Source: Macrosoma leucophasiata
Lineage: Eukaryota > Arthropoda > Insecta > Lepidoptera > Hedylidae
Length of the DNA stretch: 64,000 bases
Reading direction: 5' to 3'
NCBI GenBank assembly: GCA_036365455.1
Contig: JAWQUS010000011.1
Coordinates: forward strand, 6,654,001-6,718,000
In this document: positions 1 through 11,205 of the stretch, one piece after another
Numbering within the stretch: the stretch's first letter is position 1
Layout of the letters: each line of letters begins with the position of its first letter
Position numbers and translations under genes: made by a program
Notes under the pieces: generated by a model
Database searches by the model: none
Told to the model about the DNA's origin: nothing
What the model saw: only the letters and a program-made list of their open reading frames with translations

Positions 1-1200
1 CTGGCTGTGAGTTCTGACTCACGAATGACGATGAAGGTTTTCTGCGGTTTTGTGGATTTGGAGAAAGCATTTGATAGGGTATTACGAAAGGAGCTGTGGG
101 ACATTTTGCCAGGGTATGGTATTGATGGCAGTCTGCTCCGTGCAATACAGTCCACGTATGTGGGCTGTCAAGCATGTGTGCGGGTAGATGGTAACATGTC
201 ACCCGGTTTGATGTTAACATCGGTGTCAGACAGGGTTACGTGCTTTCGTCTAGGCTGTTTATCATATATCTGGACAAATGCCTCCAGAGGGTGAAGTTGA
301 TGGATGTGCGTGCGAGTGCGTATGGGTGACTTAGTGGTGAACTGTCTGCTTTACGCAGATGATGCGGTAATTGTTAGCTCTACACCATCTGGGCTACAAG
401 CACTAGTCACAGTCATGAAAGAGGATTGTATGGAGAAAGGCTTACAATTGAATGTGGATAAAACTAAAGTATTAGTATTTGAAAGAGATGAGCAGAGAAC
501 AAATGCAAGGGTAGTAGTAGATGATGCAGTGTTAGAACAGGTGGATGAAATTGTATATCTTGTATGTGCTTTTAGCAAGGATGGTAGGTACACCACTGAC
601 ATAGAAAGAAGAGTGCTTGCTGGGAATTGCGTGAATGGAGCGTTGGGTAAGCTGCTAGAATCTAAACATCTCAGCTTGCGGGCGCGACTAGCCGTACATA
701 ATGCTGTACTTACTCCAACGCTTTTATATGGAAGCGGGAGCTGGGTATGCAGGAAAGAGCATGAAAGTAAGTTGAACGCGGTCGAGATGAGATCATTGCG
801 CAAGATCTGCGGTGTATCACTCACCGATCGCGTTCGTAATGAATATGTAAGAAAGAGGCTTTGTGTGAATGATAGTATCGGTGTAAAAATGAAAAAAGGC
901 ATGCTCCGATGGTTCGGGCATATAGAAAGAATGTCGAATGAGCGAATGACTAAACAGATATACAATGCGAATGTGGATGGTTGCAGAGGCCCAGGAAGAC
1001 CAAGACTGACCTACCATAACCAAATAGGTCGAGTTCTGTCTGATGGTGGGATCAAAAGTCTTAGGAATCGGCGTGCATGTATGAAGAGAATGATGAAAGT
1101 AGACGAGGCACGAGAGGTTTGTCAGAACCGGGATATCTGGCGCTCTACACTCACTGCCTACCCCGTTAGGGACCTGGCGTGAAGATACATACATACATAC
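1..1200 (+). pseudogene. Decayed non-LTR retrotransposon: reverse transcriptase and 3' end with (ATAC)n tail
   Basis: The reverse transcriptase C-terminal half is visible. Motif A reads FVDLEKAFDRV at about 46-78, a frameshifted GVRQG-type motif lies near 224, and the catalytic box YADDAVIVSS falls near 352-381. The thumb/C-terminal region follows (RWFGHIERMSNERM) and ends at a stop near 1182, then a GATACATACATACATAC tail. Two stop codons at about 292-300 and frame changes between motif A and YADD show it is dead. The 5' part lies outside the window. The arrangement suggests an RTE-like or related clade; the clade is inferred, not proven. Two more 3' ends of the same family, on the minus strand, occur at 51559-51655 and 52530-52676. 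Confidence 0.8.
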
Positions 1201-2974
1201 ATTTCTTTATTATATGAAATGTCACCAACACACATCATGAAATTAGTGAAAACAAAATCATTACATAATATATCATCACCAAAAATATTGCCATCCCCGA
1301 AAAAGTAGATATAGACTTGATAGACCTAATATAACGCAATAATTTAAATTAATTCATCACCTCCGATTCGCTTAATATGTTTTACCTACATAAGTAGGTA
1401 GTAGATGACCTGTCTATCCACAAATATTGGGCTCATTTGTAAAAATATGTACCTATCACATAATTATAATATTATCACCATCCTTAGATTATGCCTCAGT
1501 AGTATTAATAAGCTTGTTACCACTAGCTATTGAAACAGTAAATCTCTGATGCTTGGTAAATTTTACAACCGTAACTCACGTCTGATGTGAAATTTGTTTA
1601 TAATTTTGAAGCTTTTAAAATATTCAGAGAATCAGAACGCCTTGATTGTCCAATCACAAAACTGAAACTTGTGGAAAGCTTCTGCGGAATTTAAATTTAA
1701 ATCACGTACAAACAACCGCAATAATAGAGGCTAAGTTATTACTTTAAACATTGTACTTAGTGAAAGATTATCCGCTGGTTGCAACGCTAAGTGAAAAGTA
1801 ATTAAAGGAAATACTCAAACCACAATTGTTTAACAAGAAGTGCGTGAGCCAAATAAATATTCCATTACTGAAAGTAAGCAGGCATTACAAGTGTACGCTT
1901 CCAAGTAACTATAGCTATATTTTTGTTTTTAAAACATCGAGTTTAAGAGATGTAGTCTCAGCTGGAAATTTAACAAGCAGCTTTAATGGTCGATATAAAA
2001 TTAGTAAATAATCCATTGTTCATAGGTCAAGTAAAATATATTAGTTTCTTCTCTTAACCTTCTAATCTTATTTCTAATCTAAATCTAATCTAATCTCTTT
2101 CTAATCTATCTAAAAGATGCGCTGTCCGTCATCAAGCAACAGTTGAATATGTCACAGATGATGGATTTCTATTGTCGCTATATCAATAAATACTAAACAC
2201 AAAATAATATAAATATTTAACGGGTGCTCCAATACAAAAAAATGTTTTTTTTCCGTTTTTTTTTTTGTAATACTGAAAGGATGGTTTTATTTTTAAATAT
2301 TAGGGTACGTATTTATACACAACGAGAGCATTTCACTAAATCCATATTTCATATGGATGCATAATTTCAGTATTCAGGGATGGAACATAAATTTAGAGAA
2401 CGCTCTTTTTTGGTAAACCTTATTATTTTGGGGTAAGGAATCTTTCATACACACTCGTATCTCCATGACGCGTGTGGAACTCGTAGAGAATCTCATACGT
2501 ACAATACTTCAAAAATATTTAAAAAAACATGGAATTGTTCCGGTCATTTCTAAAGAATTCAATTTTAATGTGTTTGCCGGTTGCGCTAGTAATTAGTAAT
2601 ATTTGTCGAACGCTAATATCCTATGCTCCGACACACTTTTTCCTCCACATCACAATCAAACAAGAAGATGGACTTAAATGTTTGCCAATGAGTAATCTTG
2701 ATTAACTTCTAACATCGTTCTCACGTTTTAGTTCGCTTTCAATCAATCAAATTGATCATTTAATTGCGCTGTGAGAACTTTACTTGCAGTATTTTTAGTT
2801 TTAGCTACGTTTAGTAAATTATCGTATTGTGTATGCGTGGACCAATCGATCACGGTGTTCCGGTTTAAACACCGAATTTTAAGTTTACGGTGTCATGTAT
2901 GAATGTTGATACACGTGTATCATTAGGATATTGTTAAAGAGAAAAAAAATGTGAATATAATTGGGCGATAGATA
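1201..2974. other. A+T-rich stretch, no gene recognised
   Basis: No exon-like tract or recognised repeat was seen. There is a CT-rich run of TCTAATC-like units at about 2055-2115 and homopolymer T near 2260. Short open frames here have no protein-like composition. Confidence 0.5.
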
Positions 2975-3035
2975 GATTAGGTAATACGGTGGTACCTACA
3001 CCCTCGAGCTCCGTCACTGGAGCACTACCACCAGT
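2975..3035 (-). repeat. Rep-A fragment (5' end)
   Basis: Complement of the first ~60 bases of Rep-A, ending at the family boundary ACCACCAGT. It is directly followed by an RTE 3'-end fragment. Confidence 0.75.
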
Positions 3036-3046
3036 GCCAGTTTTTG

Positions 3047-3110
3047 TACTATTTCAACATCTCAGCCGAAAGACGTCCATTCCTGAAAGAAAGCCTCCCC
3101 TAAACTAAGT
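3047..3110 (-). mobile_element. RTE-type LINE 3'-end fragment
   Basis: Matches the terminus of the RTE copies at 29945 and 43826 (CAGCCGAAAGACGTCCA, then AAGCCTCCCC). Only the last ~60 bases are present. Confidence 0.6.
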
Positions 3111-3393
3111 ATTCAAATTTTATCGGTTTTTTTTCTACCATTTACGTGAGTGTTTCTTAACTTTAATCACTAGGGCCATAGAAAGAATTGATGGCCAACG
3201 TTTCTATTCTTTCTAATTTCGTAAGGTGTGAAGCGTAGATTCCTCATGCAGTTATCATAATTTTAAGCCCTAGCTCGACGGTGCAATTAACACGCTTCTA
3301 ATACCCACGTACAAATAAAGGTAGTATTGAGATTTGATTCGATATTTTAACTCACAACGTAGTTTTAAAATAAAATATATGTACAGTGCTCAT

Positions 3394-3624
3394 CAAGAAA
3401 TAATGCACATCGAACCTATGAAAGTAACAACCGGCTAGTTTCGGTTTTAAAGAGCGTTATCTCTGCTGCACACTGCCTACGTAAGTATCCGTAGTCCGGT
3501 AATGGTCAAAACTCGATCAAAATGGTCGACAAACGTCAAATAGATAAGGCACGAAAGAGATAACGCTCTACAGAGCCGAAATAAGCCGACGTCTCTTCCT
3601 GAGGTCGATGTGCATAATTTCTTG
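3394..3624. mobile_element. MITE-1, complete copy
   Basis: About 230 bp bounded by imperfect inverted repeats of roughly 70 bp. The left arm starts CAAGAAATAATGCACATCGA, and the right arm, read on the other strand, starts CAAGAAATTATGCACATCGA. Both arms include AGAGCGTTATCTCT. There is no coding capacity. A left-arm copy lies at 19715-19815. The superfamily is not determined because no clear target duplication was found. Confidence 0.7.
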
Positions 3625-4078
3625 TTGGATTTTGAATGTAGGTTAAATACGATTGAAGTTGAATTACAACCACTGTGATGATTTGATATTGAAAAGGAAG
3701 AAAAATCTTTTTATAAGTTTTTGTACTAAATACAAAAAAAACCGTTGTTTGTAATTGCAATTGACTAGGTACATGAAATCATATGGGTTATTTTTTAAGT
3801 GGTTCTGGAAATTTAACGTGAATAAGTAACAAGCATACAAACATAAACACTTGTTTATAATATTACTGGAATAAGATCGTTATCATGACGTTAAGCTGCT
3901 AATTATAATAAATGTTACCTTTACTTTAAATATTTGACAACTGTTTGAAGGTTTACCGTAAAACATGATTTGACGTAAACCGCGTTAACCTACTGCATAA
4001 GTTCTTCTAAACACTTAGAAACTTTCATTAAAGCGACCAAGAGTAGCAAATACATGAGGTACTTGAATACCTTAGTCA

Positions 4079-4134
4079 TAAAATATATAATATATATATA
4101 TAATATTATGTATATATAATATATATACATAATA
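4079..4134. repeat. (TA)n microsatellite
   Basis: Runs of TATATA and ATTATG directly before a Rep-A copy. The preceding 3625-4078 is plain A+T-rich DNA with nothing recognised. Confidence 0.8.
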
Positions 4135-4410
4135 GTGGAAGAGTCCCAAGTGTAGAAGCTCGAGGGCGTAGGCACCACCGCATTAACTAACCTATCTGCC
4201 GCTAAATGGCAGTGTTCGGCACTATCGTGTTCCGGTTAGATGGTAATGTAAGGCCCCGTTATAACTCTCACAGAGACATAACACCTTAGGTCTCAAGGGC
4301 GGGAATGCATCTGTATTTTGACCTCTGGTTTTTATGGAGATATCTGCAGTCATCACTTAACATCACTGTGAGCTGCATGCTTGTTTGCCACATGAATTAC
4401 ATGAACAAAA
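4135..4410 (+). repeat. Rep-A, diverged full-length copy
   Basis: Shows the internal landmarks CACCACCGCATTA, GCACTATCGTGTTCCGG and GCATGCTTGTTTGCCAC and a poly(A)-like end, but its first bases are altered. Confidence 0.8.
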
Positions 4411-6381
4411 AACTGTAGCTATGTTTTTGTCCGGTCTGATAACAGAAAATTCTCTCCGGTCACAAAAAGAGAACAGTAAGTCTTTTGTTAAAATACCTAC
4501 ATAGTAGGGCGGTTAGTATATACCTAATTTATAGTGCCTCAATAGTAAAATAAATAGGGGAAGGTGTATAAAATGAAGAGGATAAAATGTGACTAATGCA
4601 TTTTATTATCGTAACTGGTTTTAACCTAATAAATTTCCCAATTGAAGTTTTTAATGCAGTCATGAAAATAAAAGCTTTCGCTTACTACATTTGTTTCAAT
4701 TGTTCGTATGTTTCCAATCATTTTAAATCCAGCACGCTACACAGTTTTATGAAAATCCAATTTACTTTTATGATACGAGTAGATATATTGATTAATCTAC
4801 AATATTTCTTGAACACCATATTGATAAACAATCTGTATATCATTTCACCATAAATGTTAACAACATCAGTCCTGTCAGTCCTTACTATTGTGTGTTTATC
4901 AAAACCTTATGATGAGGATTTTAAAATTAATGACATTCCAAATGAAAACTACCAATATGGTGAGCTGTGAAGGGATTTGAAGTTATCTCATTTTTGAACC
5001 AAAGACGGAAGATTCCATATATATATTGGGAACAGATGACTAGTGCTAGGTACAAACCGTCAACATGTTCCTATAAACAGTACTCACACCGTATTTTACG
5101 TATTTATTGTCATAAATATATTTGAAATATACGATAATATAATTAACGTACACTTTTGGTTGGTTGCTATGAAGTTTGTTCAAAATAATCGTTTACTATG
5201 TAATTTTATGACGTATGTAGTAGAGTATCGTATCTTCATATAGAATAGAATTCGCAATATTAGCACATCCTATTTAGAATATTAGCTGAGGAAACTGAGG
5301 AAAAGTACATGATATCTTATTTATTTATTTTATTGACACACCAACAGCATAGTACAATCAAATAGTTACAAAATATAACACAGAAGCATTGGTCTGATTC
5401 ATATGCCTATTATAGGTATGTACAGCATTCCAATTAAGTCAAGTGCAACACAAAGATAAGATGAATTAGAATCTAGATAAAATGTACATTTTAAATAATT
5501 AAAAACTACAGAAAACCAAACCTATTTTAAATAAGATGAATAACAATCACCTACAGCTATACCGCTAGATGCAATGTAATGACTCCAGCACTCCATATCT
5601 TGCTTTTGAAACAGTAAATAACTAATTTTATGTGTTTAGAACACAAACTTTAAGATCAAGTCTAAAGAATCAATTATTGAAATCCCAGTATCCGACAGAT
5701 CTTCACATAATAATATACAAAATATATTAACCCAAGCATCCATAGAAACGTAGTCATTATATCTCTATTTCAAAAAGCCGTTACGATTATTGACTTATTT
5801 GTAAATATTAATATAAATGACTATGGACGTTTGATCATCACAGCATTTTATATGTAAATCGAATACAACTTTTTAAATTTCATATCAGCATTCTAAGCAT
5901 TCTTTTTTATAAGTACAGGGATATCGAGTTTGCTGTACCTTAACCTTAATAATTATATGATCAGATGCCAGATAGTCATGACCTATTACGACGACGACCC
6001 TTATTTACCTATGTTTTGTCCAAAGCAATTTCTGGAGACCGACTATTTAGGATGAATGTGTTTGTTGAATGTTTTAAAATTTTAAGACAGTAACTGTCTT
6101 CGGTCCGGATTTGAAAATTATCTGTTATTGATTACCAACTGATGATTGAATGTGGTACCTAAATATGTGCAATTTATAAAACAACTGCCAAAAAACTGTA
6201 CAAATGCTTTATGTTAGCTCTACCAAATGTAGAGAAATTAAAGGAATTAAATTGTAGAGCTTCGTAGATAGACTAGATAGCTATCTTCCACCACATAGAA
6301 AACATAGCTAAGAAATGCGTTCAAAATAAAGGACGAGTCAGTCGTTTTATTGAGTCCTAATTGAATATTATTGTTAGCCCG
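4411..6381. other. A+T-rich stretch, no gene recognised
   Basis: Contains only short open frames without protein-like composition, and a probable LINE 3' tail at 5318-5480, listed separately. Nothing else was recognised. Confidence 0.5.
5318..5480 (-). mobile_element. Probable LINE 3' tail
   Basis: A TTATTTATTTATTTTATT run followed by GACACACCAACAGCATAGTAC. It resembles the (AAATAAAT)-tailed minus-strand LINE end at 10781 in layout. Tentative. Confidence 0.35.
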
Positions 6382-6436
6382 TTTCGTAAATTGCTTTGGT
6401 ATTTATAAATTATTAAAACCAAAGCAATTTACGAAA
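6382..6436. repeat. Perfect 19-bp hairpin
   Basis: Arms 6382-6400 (TTTCGTAAATTGCTTTGGT) and 6418-6436 are exact reverse complements separated by 17 A+T-rich bases. Confidence 0.9.
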
Positions 6437-6474
6437 ATATAAATATCAAGTATGTCTAGAAACTAAAGAACAAA

Positions 6475-6600
6475 CGGAAATAAAAATTTGACTTCGGGCA
6501 GGAATCGAACCTGGGATCTCAGAATTTGATGCATAGGTGTCGGACTTCGGTGGCTTAGTGGTGGAGCGGCTGGACTAGTTGTCCTGAGGTCGCAGGTTAT
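6475..6600 (-). mobile_element. SINE-2-like copy with inverted 5' half
   Basis: On the minus strand the 3' half is in sense (B-box-like GGTTCGATTCC, then GAAGTCAAATTTTTATTTCC). The A-box half (GGCTTAGTGGTGGAGCGG) lies in the opposite orientation at 6537-6590. A single retroposed copy whose 5' part was inverted explains this; two independent fragments cannot be excluded. Confidence 0.6.
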
Positions 6601-6710
6601 TGCGAAAAATAAATAGTACAATCAAGTATCTCACAGAAACATAATGTTGAGATCGATCTAGTACCTATTTATTGCAAATATTCCGTGATAATGAGTCATT
6701 TGATTGACAT

Positions 6711-6901
6711 CTTTTTATGTAATGATGGTTGCAAACAAGCATGCATTTCACATAGATGGTAAGTGACAACTGTAGCCTTTTTGACATCTATACAAAAACC
6801 GGAGATCAATATACAGATGCGTGCCCCAGCTAAGGCACGCATCTCCTCCTACTTCAGATATTATTGTGATTGTTATTACAGGGCCTTACATAACCATAAC
6901 A
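6711..6901 (-). repeat. Rep-A, diverged 3' portion
   Basis: TTTTTATGTAATG and CAAACAAGCATGCA mark the 3' end on the minus strand. The middle is diverged and the 5' ~100 bases are missing. Confidence 0.7.
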
Positions 6902-7380
6902 CAAATTATAAATTAAAAACACATCGTCCAAAATAATACAGAATATAATAGTGTAGAATCAAAGATTTTCGAAAAGTCTTTGTGTAAAATAATAGAATGC
7001 CACAATCGCTCAGTCTGCAAACAGCCTTAACTCAATACCCCGCACCTCGGCCCGTTAAGCAAACCCATTCGTATGTATTTGTCCAGATCACTTTTTACCA
7101 TTCTTTGTACCGTTAGTGCGTGTACACACCATTATTACCCTGTTAGAGACGGTTTTACTAGAGATGTACTATGTTTTTGTCTTTATGAATGGTGCGGTGG
7201 GAATTTAATTGGGTATTCGATAGAACTTGAATTAAAATTTGGATTAGTATTGTTCTATTGATGAATAATTTAGTTAGTCAAAGATTATAATTAAATGCCA
7301 TGATGTGTTAAGCCTGTTTCGCATACTTTGAGTATTCTAGGTAGTTATGATTTTAGGGTATCGTTTAATTTATATTATAA
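6902..7380. other. A+T-rich stretch, no gene recognised
   Basis: No exon-like sequence or known repeat seen. Confidence 0.45.
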
Positions 7381-7620
7381 CTAGCTGTTGCCCGCGTCTT
7401 CGCCTGCGTCCCTTTCGTTTTATAAAGGTATTATTGTATACCAATTTTCAGCCATTTATCTTGAAATTTTCAACCTCTATTTAAGGGAGGTGGGCCATAT
7501 AACAGGACAAAAAGTAGCCTATGTCACTCTCCAGCCCCTCAATTATCTCTGTATAAAAATGACATCAATCCGTTGCTCCATTTTGACGTGAAAGACTGAC
7601 AAACAAAAACACCTTCACAT
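7381..7620 (-). mobile_element. Lepidopteran interspersed repeat with CTAG/CCCGCG end (Helitron-like)
   Basis: Begins CTAGCTGTTGCCCGCGTCTT and includes AAAAAGTAGCCTATGTCA. This end recurs at 29890, and related 3' halves occur at 15645 and 48776. On the minus strand a GC-rich hairpin followed by CTAG is what Helitron 3' ends look like. That assignment is inference. Confidence 0.5.
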
Positions 7621-7736
7621 CTATACTTATAATAAAACTGTAGAAGTGTAAATTCTGAACATTAAAAATATTGAAAAAATAAATACCAGGGGATGTTACT
7701 AGATCGACACCGAACCCAAATATGTGATTAGAAAAA

Positions 7737-7773
<37 letters not shown>

Positions 7774-7990
7774 GACCGGTCTGTTTACAATGAAAGTTGG
7801 TATGATTATACTTTAACCTTTGGCGCACAACACTGGGTACTTTTTATCCCGGAAAAATGTCTGTTTGTCTGTGTGTTTGTGCACGCTTATATCAGAAACG
7901 GCTTATTCGATTGGCGGTTTTCACTAATATATTGTGGTAAGTTCACTTAACATTTAGTGTTTGTTTCCTGTAAATCGGTTCAGAAATAAA
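7620..7990 (+). repeat. Interspersed repeat starting TCTATACTTATAATAAA, with (GTCT)n
   Basis: The start TCTATACTTATAATAAA abuts the previous element. The body includes AATAAATACCAGGGGATG and a pure (GTCT)9-10 microsatellite at about 7738-7774, then more GTCTGT-rich sequence. The long minus-strand frame through the microsatellite is not a gene. Confidence 0.5.
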
Positions 7991-8074
7991 AAAGTTATGT
8001 CAATTTAAAGAATCATATCGAATATTTTTAAGCTATTCTGTATCTTACTTCTATCTTTTAAGGGGTTTCGTAAC

Positions 8075-8370
8075 TTTTTTTTTTTTTTTTTTTATGTAAT
8101 GGAAGTGGTAAACAAGCATGCAGTTCACATTGATGTTAAGTGATGACTGCAGCCTATAGACACCCACACAAAGACCAAGGTCAAAATGCAGATGCGTTAC
8201 CACTCCTGAGGCCTAAGGTCTTATGCCTCTGTGCCGGAAATTACAGGGCCGTACATTACCACCTGACCGGAACACGATAGTGTTGAACACTACCATTTAG
8301 CGGCAAGTATATTAGGTAATGCGGTGGTGCCTACGCCCGCGAGCTCCGTCACTGGAGCTCTACCACCAGT
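8075..8370 (-). repeat. Rep-A, full-length copy with poly(A)
   Basis: One of the best copies. A 19-base T run (poly(A) of the element) is followed by the whole unit, ending at the shared boundary CTACCACCAGT. The near-palindrome GAGCTCCGTCACTGGAGCTC lies just inside the 5' end. Confidence 0.9.
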
Positions 8371-9599
8371 AAAAGGTAAAAACGGACCCTACGGATTACT
8401 AATCCTCCGCTGTCAAATAAGTAGAATTGGAGTGTATCCGAATTTGACGGGACTTTCACTGGCAGATGTGATAGGGGAGAGTCGGATATATTGTCCCAGT
8501 TTTCAGATTTTGCAAAACATATTTTTTTGATATTAATTTAAATAAGTTCTTTATCTTGATTCACATAGTTTAGAATCTCATTTAACATATGCCGTGACGT
8601 CAACACCATACTCTTATCGGATTTCACACAATATGCGTTTCCCTGAAGGCTTTCCTTCGGTACAATTTACCCAACTTGTCGGATTAATTGTACCACAGGT
8701 TAGGTAAATCGTACCACCAAGACTTATAAGACTTATTAACATGATAATAAATGAAAATAAAGAGGTTTAATAAATAGACAAAATAAATTGATTATATTTT
8801 TAATATTAATGAAAAAATGCTGACAAAAATTTCAAATTTCTTCAATATTTACTGTCAAAATGTGACAAAAAAAACGAATTTATTATAGACTAAAAAAAAC
8901 ATTTATCAAACTTAAATACATTATTCTGCATAAATTAAATAATGTATCAAAATAGAATAAATCACTTTACAATATTATTTCCGTTAGTCAACAATTATTT
9001 GTTTATCTGCTTATGTACTGAGATCAAACTCTTTATTTTCTTTTACCATATTATAATAGTATTAAGAATTTCGTAAATATCTTGATTCAATGTACAGGTT
9101 CCGTGAACCCATTTACAACAACGAACGTACTTTGTCTTGTCAATATTTGACCCTCAACTTATTTCGCATTCTGGCATGACGTTAAATTGTTGGTTTTGAA
9201 AGCGAATTCGTTTCAGATATGTGGTTCTAGCTCATCTCCTTATTTTCAAGAACCAACAATATCTTTCTAAAACCTCCTTCTTCCGTTTTATAGTACTATT
9301 TATGGTCCTCATTCATCTAAAAAAAACATTAAGTAATAAATATAGCAACAAGTTGGGTAAATTGTACTAGTACAAATTAAACAACCGCTGGTGGTACAAT
9401 TTACCAAACTAAGAGATTTCAAAAATAAATATTTGTCACAAAATAACCGCTGAACATAATACGTTCGCATCGCTATGGTTGAAGCGGTAATTATAGATCT
9501 AATCAATAAAAAATATTACAAAATTGTAACTTACATTTTCACTTTGTAATCTCCTTAGCTACACTCGTCAAAATTTGTATGAAGGACTCTCAAAACACA
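8371..9599. other. A+T-rich stretch with paired GGTACAATTTACC motifs
   Basis: No gene seen. Inverted motif pairs GGTACAATTTACCC / TAGGTAAATCGTACC at 8659-8717 and GGGTAAATTGTAC / GGTACAATTTACC at 9355-9405 bracket about 640 bases and may be ends of an unrecognised element. Confidence 0.35.
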
Positions 9600-10363
9600 T
9601 ATGAAACCGAATCATTTTTGAAGAAGCTGATAACTGGTGATGAAAAGTGGATCACGTACGACAAGAACGTGCGAAAAAGGTCGTGGTCAAAGGCCGGTCA
9701 GACTTCACAGACTGTGGCGAAACCCGGGTTAACTCGCAATAAGGTCATGTTGTGTTTGGTGGGATTGGAAGGGCATTATTCATTATGAGCTATTACCACC
9801 AGGCAGGACTATCGATTCTGAACTCTACTGCGAACAACTGATGAGATTAAAGCAAGAAGTTGAGAGAAAGCGGCCGGAATTGATCAACAGAAGGGGTGTG
9901 GTGTTTCATCATGATAACGCTAGACCTCACACATCTATAGCCACTCAGCAAAAATTAAGAGAGTTTGGCTGGGAGGTGTTAATGCATCCGCCGTATAGTC
10001 CTGACCTTGCACCTTCAGATTTCCACCTGTTTCGGTCTCTTCAGAATTCTTTATGCAATGTTAGGTTAGTTTTATTTTAAAGAAAAATGGAAAGAAAAAT
10101 TCACAAGCATGTGTTCATGCGAAATAATATAAAAAAAACAATGTTAGGTTAACATCACGAGAGGACTGCCAAATCCACTTGTCGCGGTATATTGATGAGA
10201 AGTCCCAAAATTTTTAGCAATGGGATCATGTCCCTACCTACAAGATGGCAAAAGGTTATCGAACAAAATGGTACATACATACTTTAGTTAAATTTAAATA
10301 AACTATATTAAAAAATGTTTTGAATTATCTTAAAAAATGCGAAGAAACTTTTTCCTACACCTA
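9600..10363 (+). pseudogene. Mariner transposase, 5'-deleted fragment
   Basis: Closely matches the second half of the mariner at 23347-24630 from transposase residue ~138 to the 3' inverted repeat (AAATGCGAAGAAACTTTTTC at about 10336-10355). The GDEKW, HHDNARPH and YSPDLAPSDFHLF catalytic motifs are all present, so the DDD triad residues survive. The N-terminal DNA-binding half and 5' inverted repeat are absent, and a two-base loss near 9755 shifts the frame at the VWWDW motif. A 70-bp SINE-2 piece is inserted at 10069-10138 with a target duplication. Non-functional. Confidence 0.9.
10069..10138 (+). mobile_element. SINE-2 piece with 5' inversion, nested in mariner
   Basis: Flanked by an exact 13-bp duplication CAATGTTAGGTTA (10056-10068 and 10139-10151). 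The first ~30 bases are the reverse complement of the SINE-2 segment TTTTTCTTTCCATTTTTCTT, and the rest is SINE-2 tail in direct orientation (CACAAGCATGTGTTCATGCG), ending in poly(A). Confidence 0.85.
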
Positions 10364-10420
10364 ATATTAATTGTATTAAATGATTATATCCATATTATAA
10401 ATATGCGGTGTCATGTATTT

Positions 10421-10488
10421 CAAGTGGCACCGTACGGACCTGTAATATCTGGCGTACCTACCAGCTTAGTCCTCAGGAGTGGCAATAC
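10421..10488 (+). repeat. Rep-A internal fragment
   Basis: Matches the central part of Rep-A (GTACGGACCTGTAAT, CCTCAGGAGTGGCAA) with several differences. Nothing else was recognised in 10364-10780. Confidence 0.55.
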
Positions 10489-11040
10489 AGCTAATCAAAC
10501 TAAGGCCACCTTCTACCTATATAATTTACTAATACCCATTCGTTTGCATAACAAAATCGCTCGTCTGTATTTGCAGTTGTTCTAGACATGTGGGTGTTAA
10601 TGGCGTCACTTTATCCCGTTTCCAAATTACCGTAAATTTATTTTATGGGTATTGGGCATTTATTTATCTTTCGCATCACTTTCATCGCGGTAGTTTGTTT
10701 ATTCATCGTAAAGGTTTGTACTAAATTAACTAAATTATGTTTAGTGTTTTTTTCAATAACAGAGTAACCTCCTGAATTATGTATTTATTTTATTTATTTA
10801 AACTTTCTGCACAAACAAAGTACATGAGGCGGACTTAATGCTAGAAAGCATTCTCTACCAGTCAACCTAAGGGTTGTGTGGAAAACAAAGAATGGTAGTG
10901 CATTTAGAAAATCGTAAAGAATAGACAAAAAGCCATAATAGTCATTTTGAAAGTAATTTACAGAGCAATGGGAGTAATATTATGGAGTTACAGGATAACA
11001 CATACTTATTAATGATATAATTAAATATATAACTACATCA

Positions 11041-11109
11041 AAAAATATATATATATATTACTTATATATACAATACAAATAATATTATACACATATCTAT
11101 ATATATATT

Positions 11110-11138
<29 letters not shown>
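11041..11138. repeat. (TA)n microsatellite in LINE 3' UTR
   Basis: Long TATATA runs with minor interruptions. Confidence 0.85.
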
Positions 11139-11143
<5 letters not shown>

Positions 11144-11205
11144 TGTCTGATTATGAAACCAACGTAAGAATGAAATATCAAATTCAAACCTTTATAGAAA
11201 ATAAC

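Noticed and set aside
351..1194. Minus-strand open frames of 204 and 125 codons
   Set aside because: They are antisense to the LINE reverse transcriptase and have no independent motif.
7738..7774. CRISPR-like or other phased array
   Set aside because: Simple (GTCT)n microsatellite with no spacers; no CRISPR array is present anywhere in the window.
7565..7828. 87-codon minus-strand frame
   Set aside because: It runs through the (GTCT)n microsatellite (QTDRQTDRQ) and is a composition artefact.
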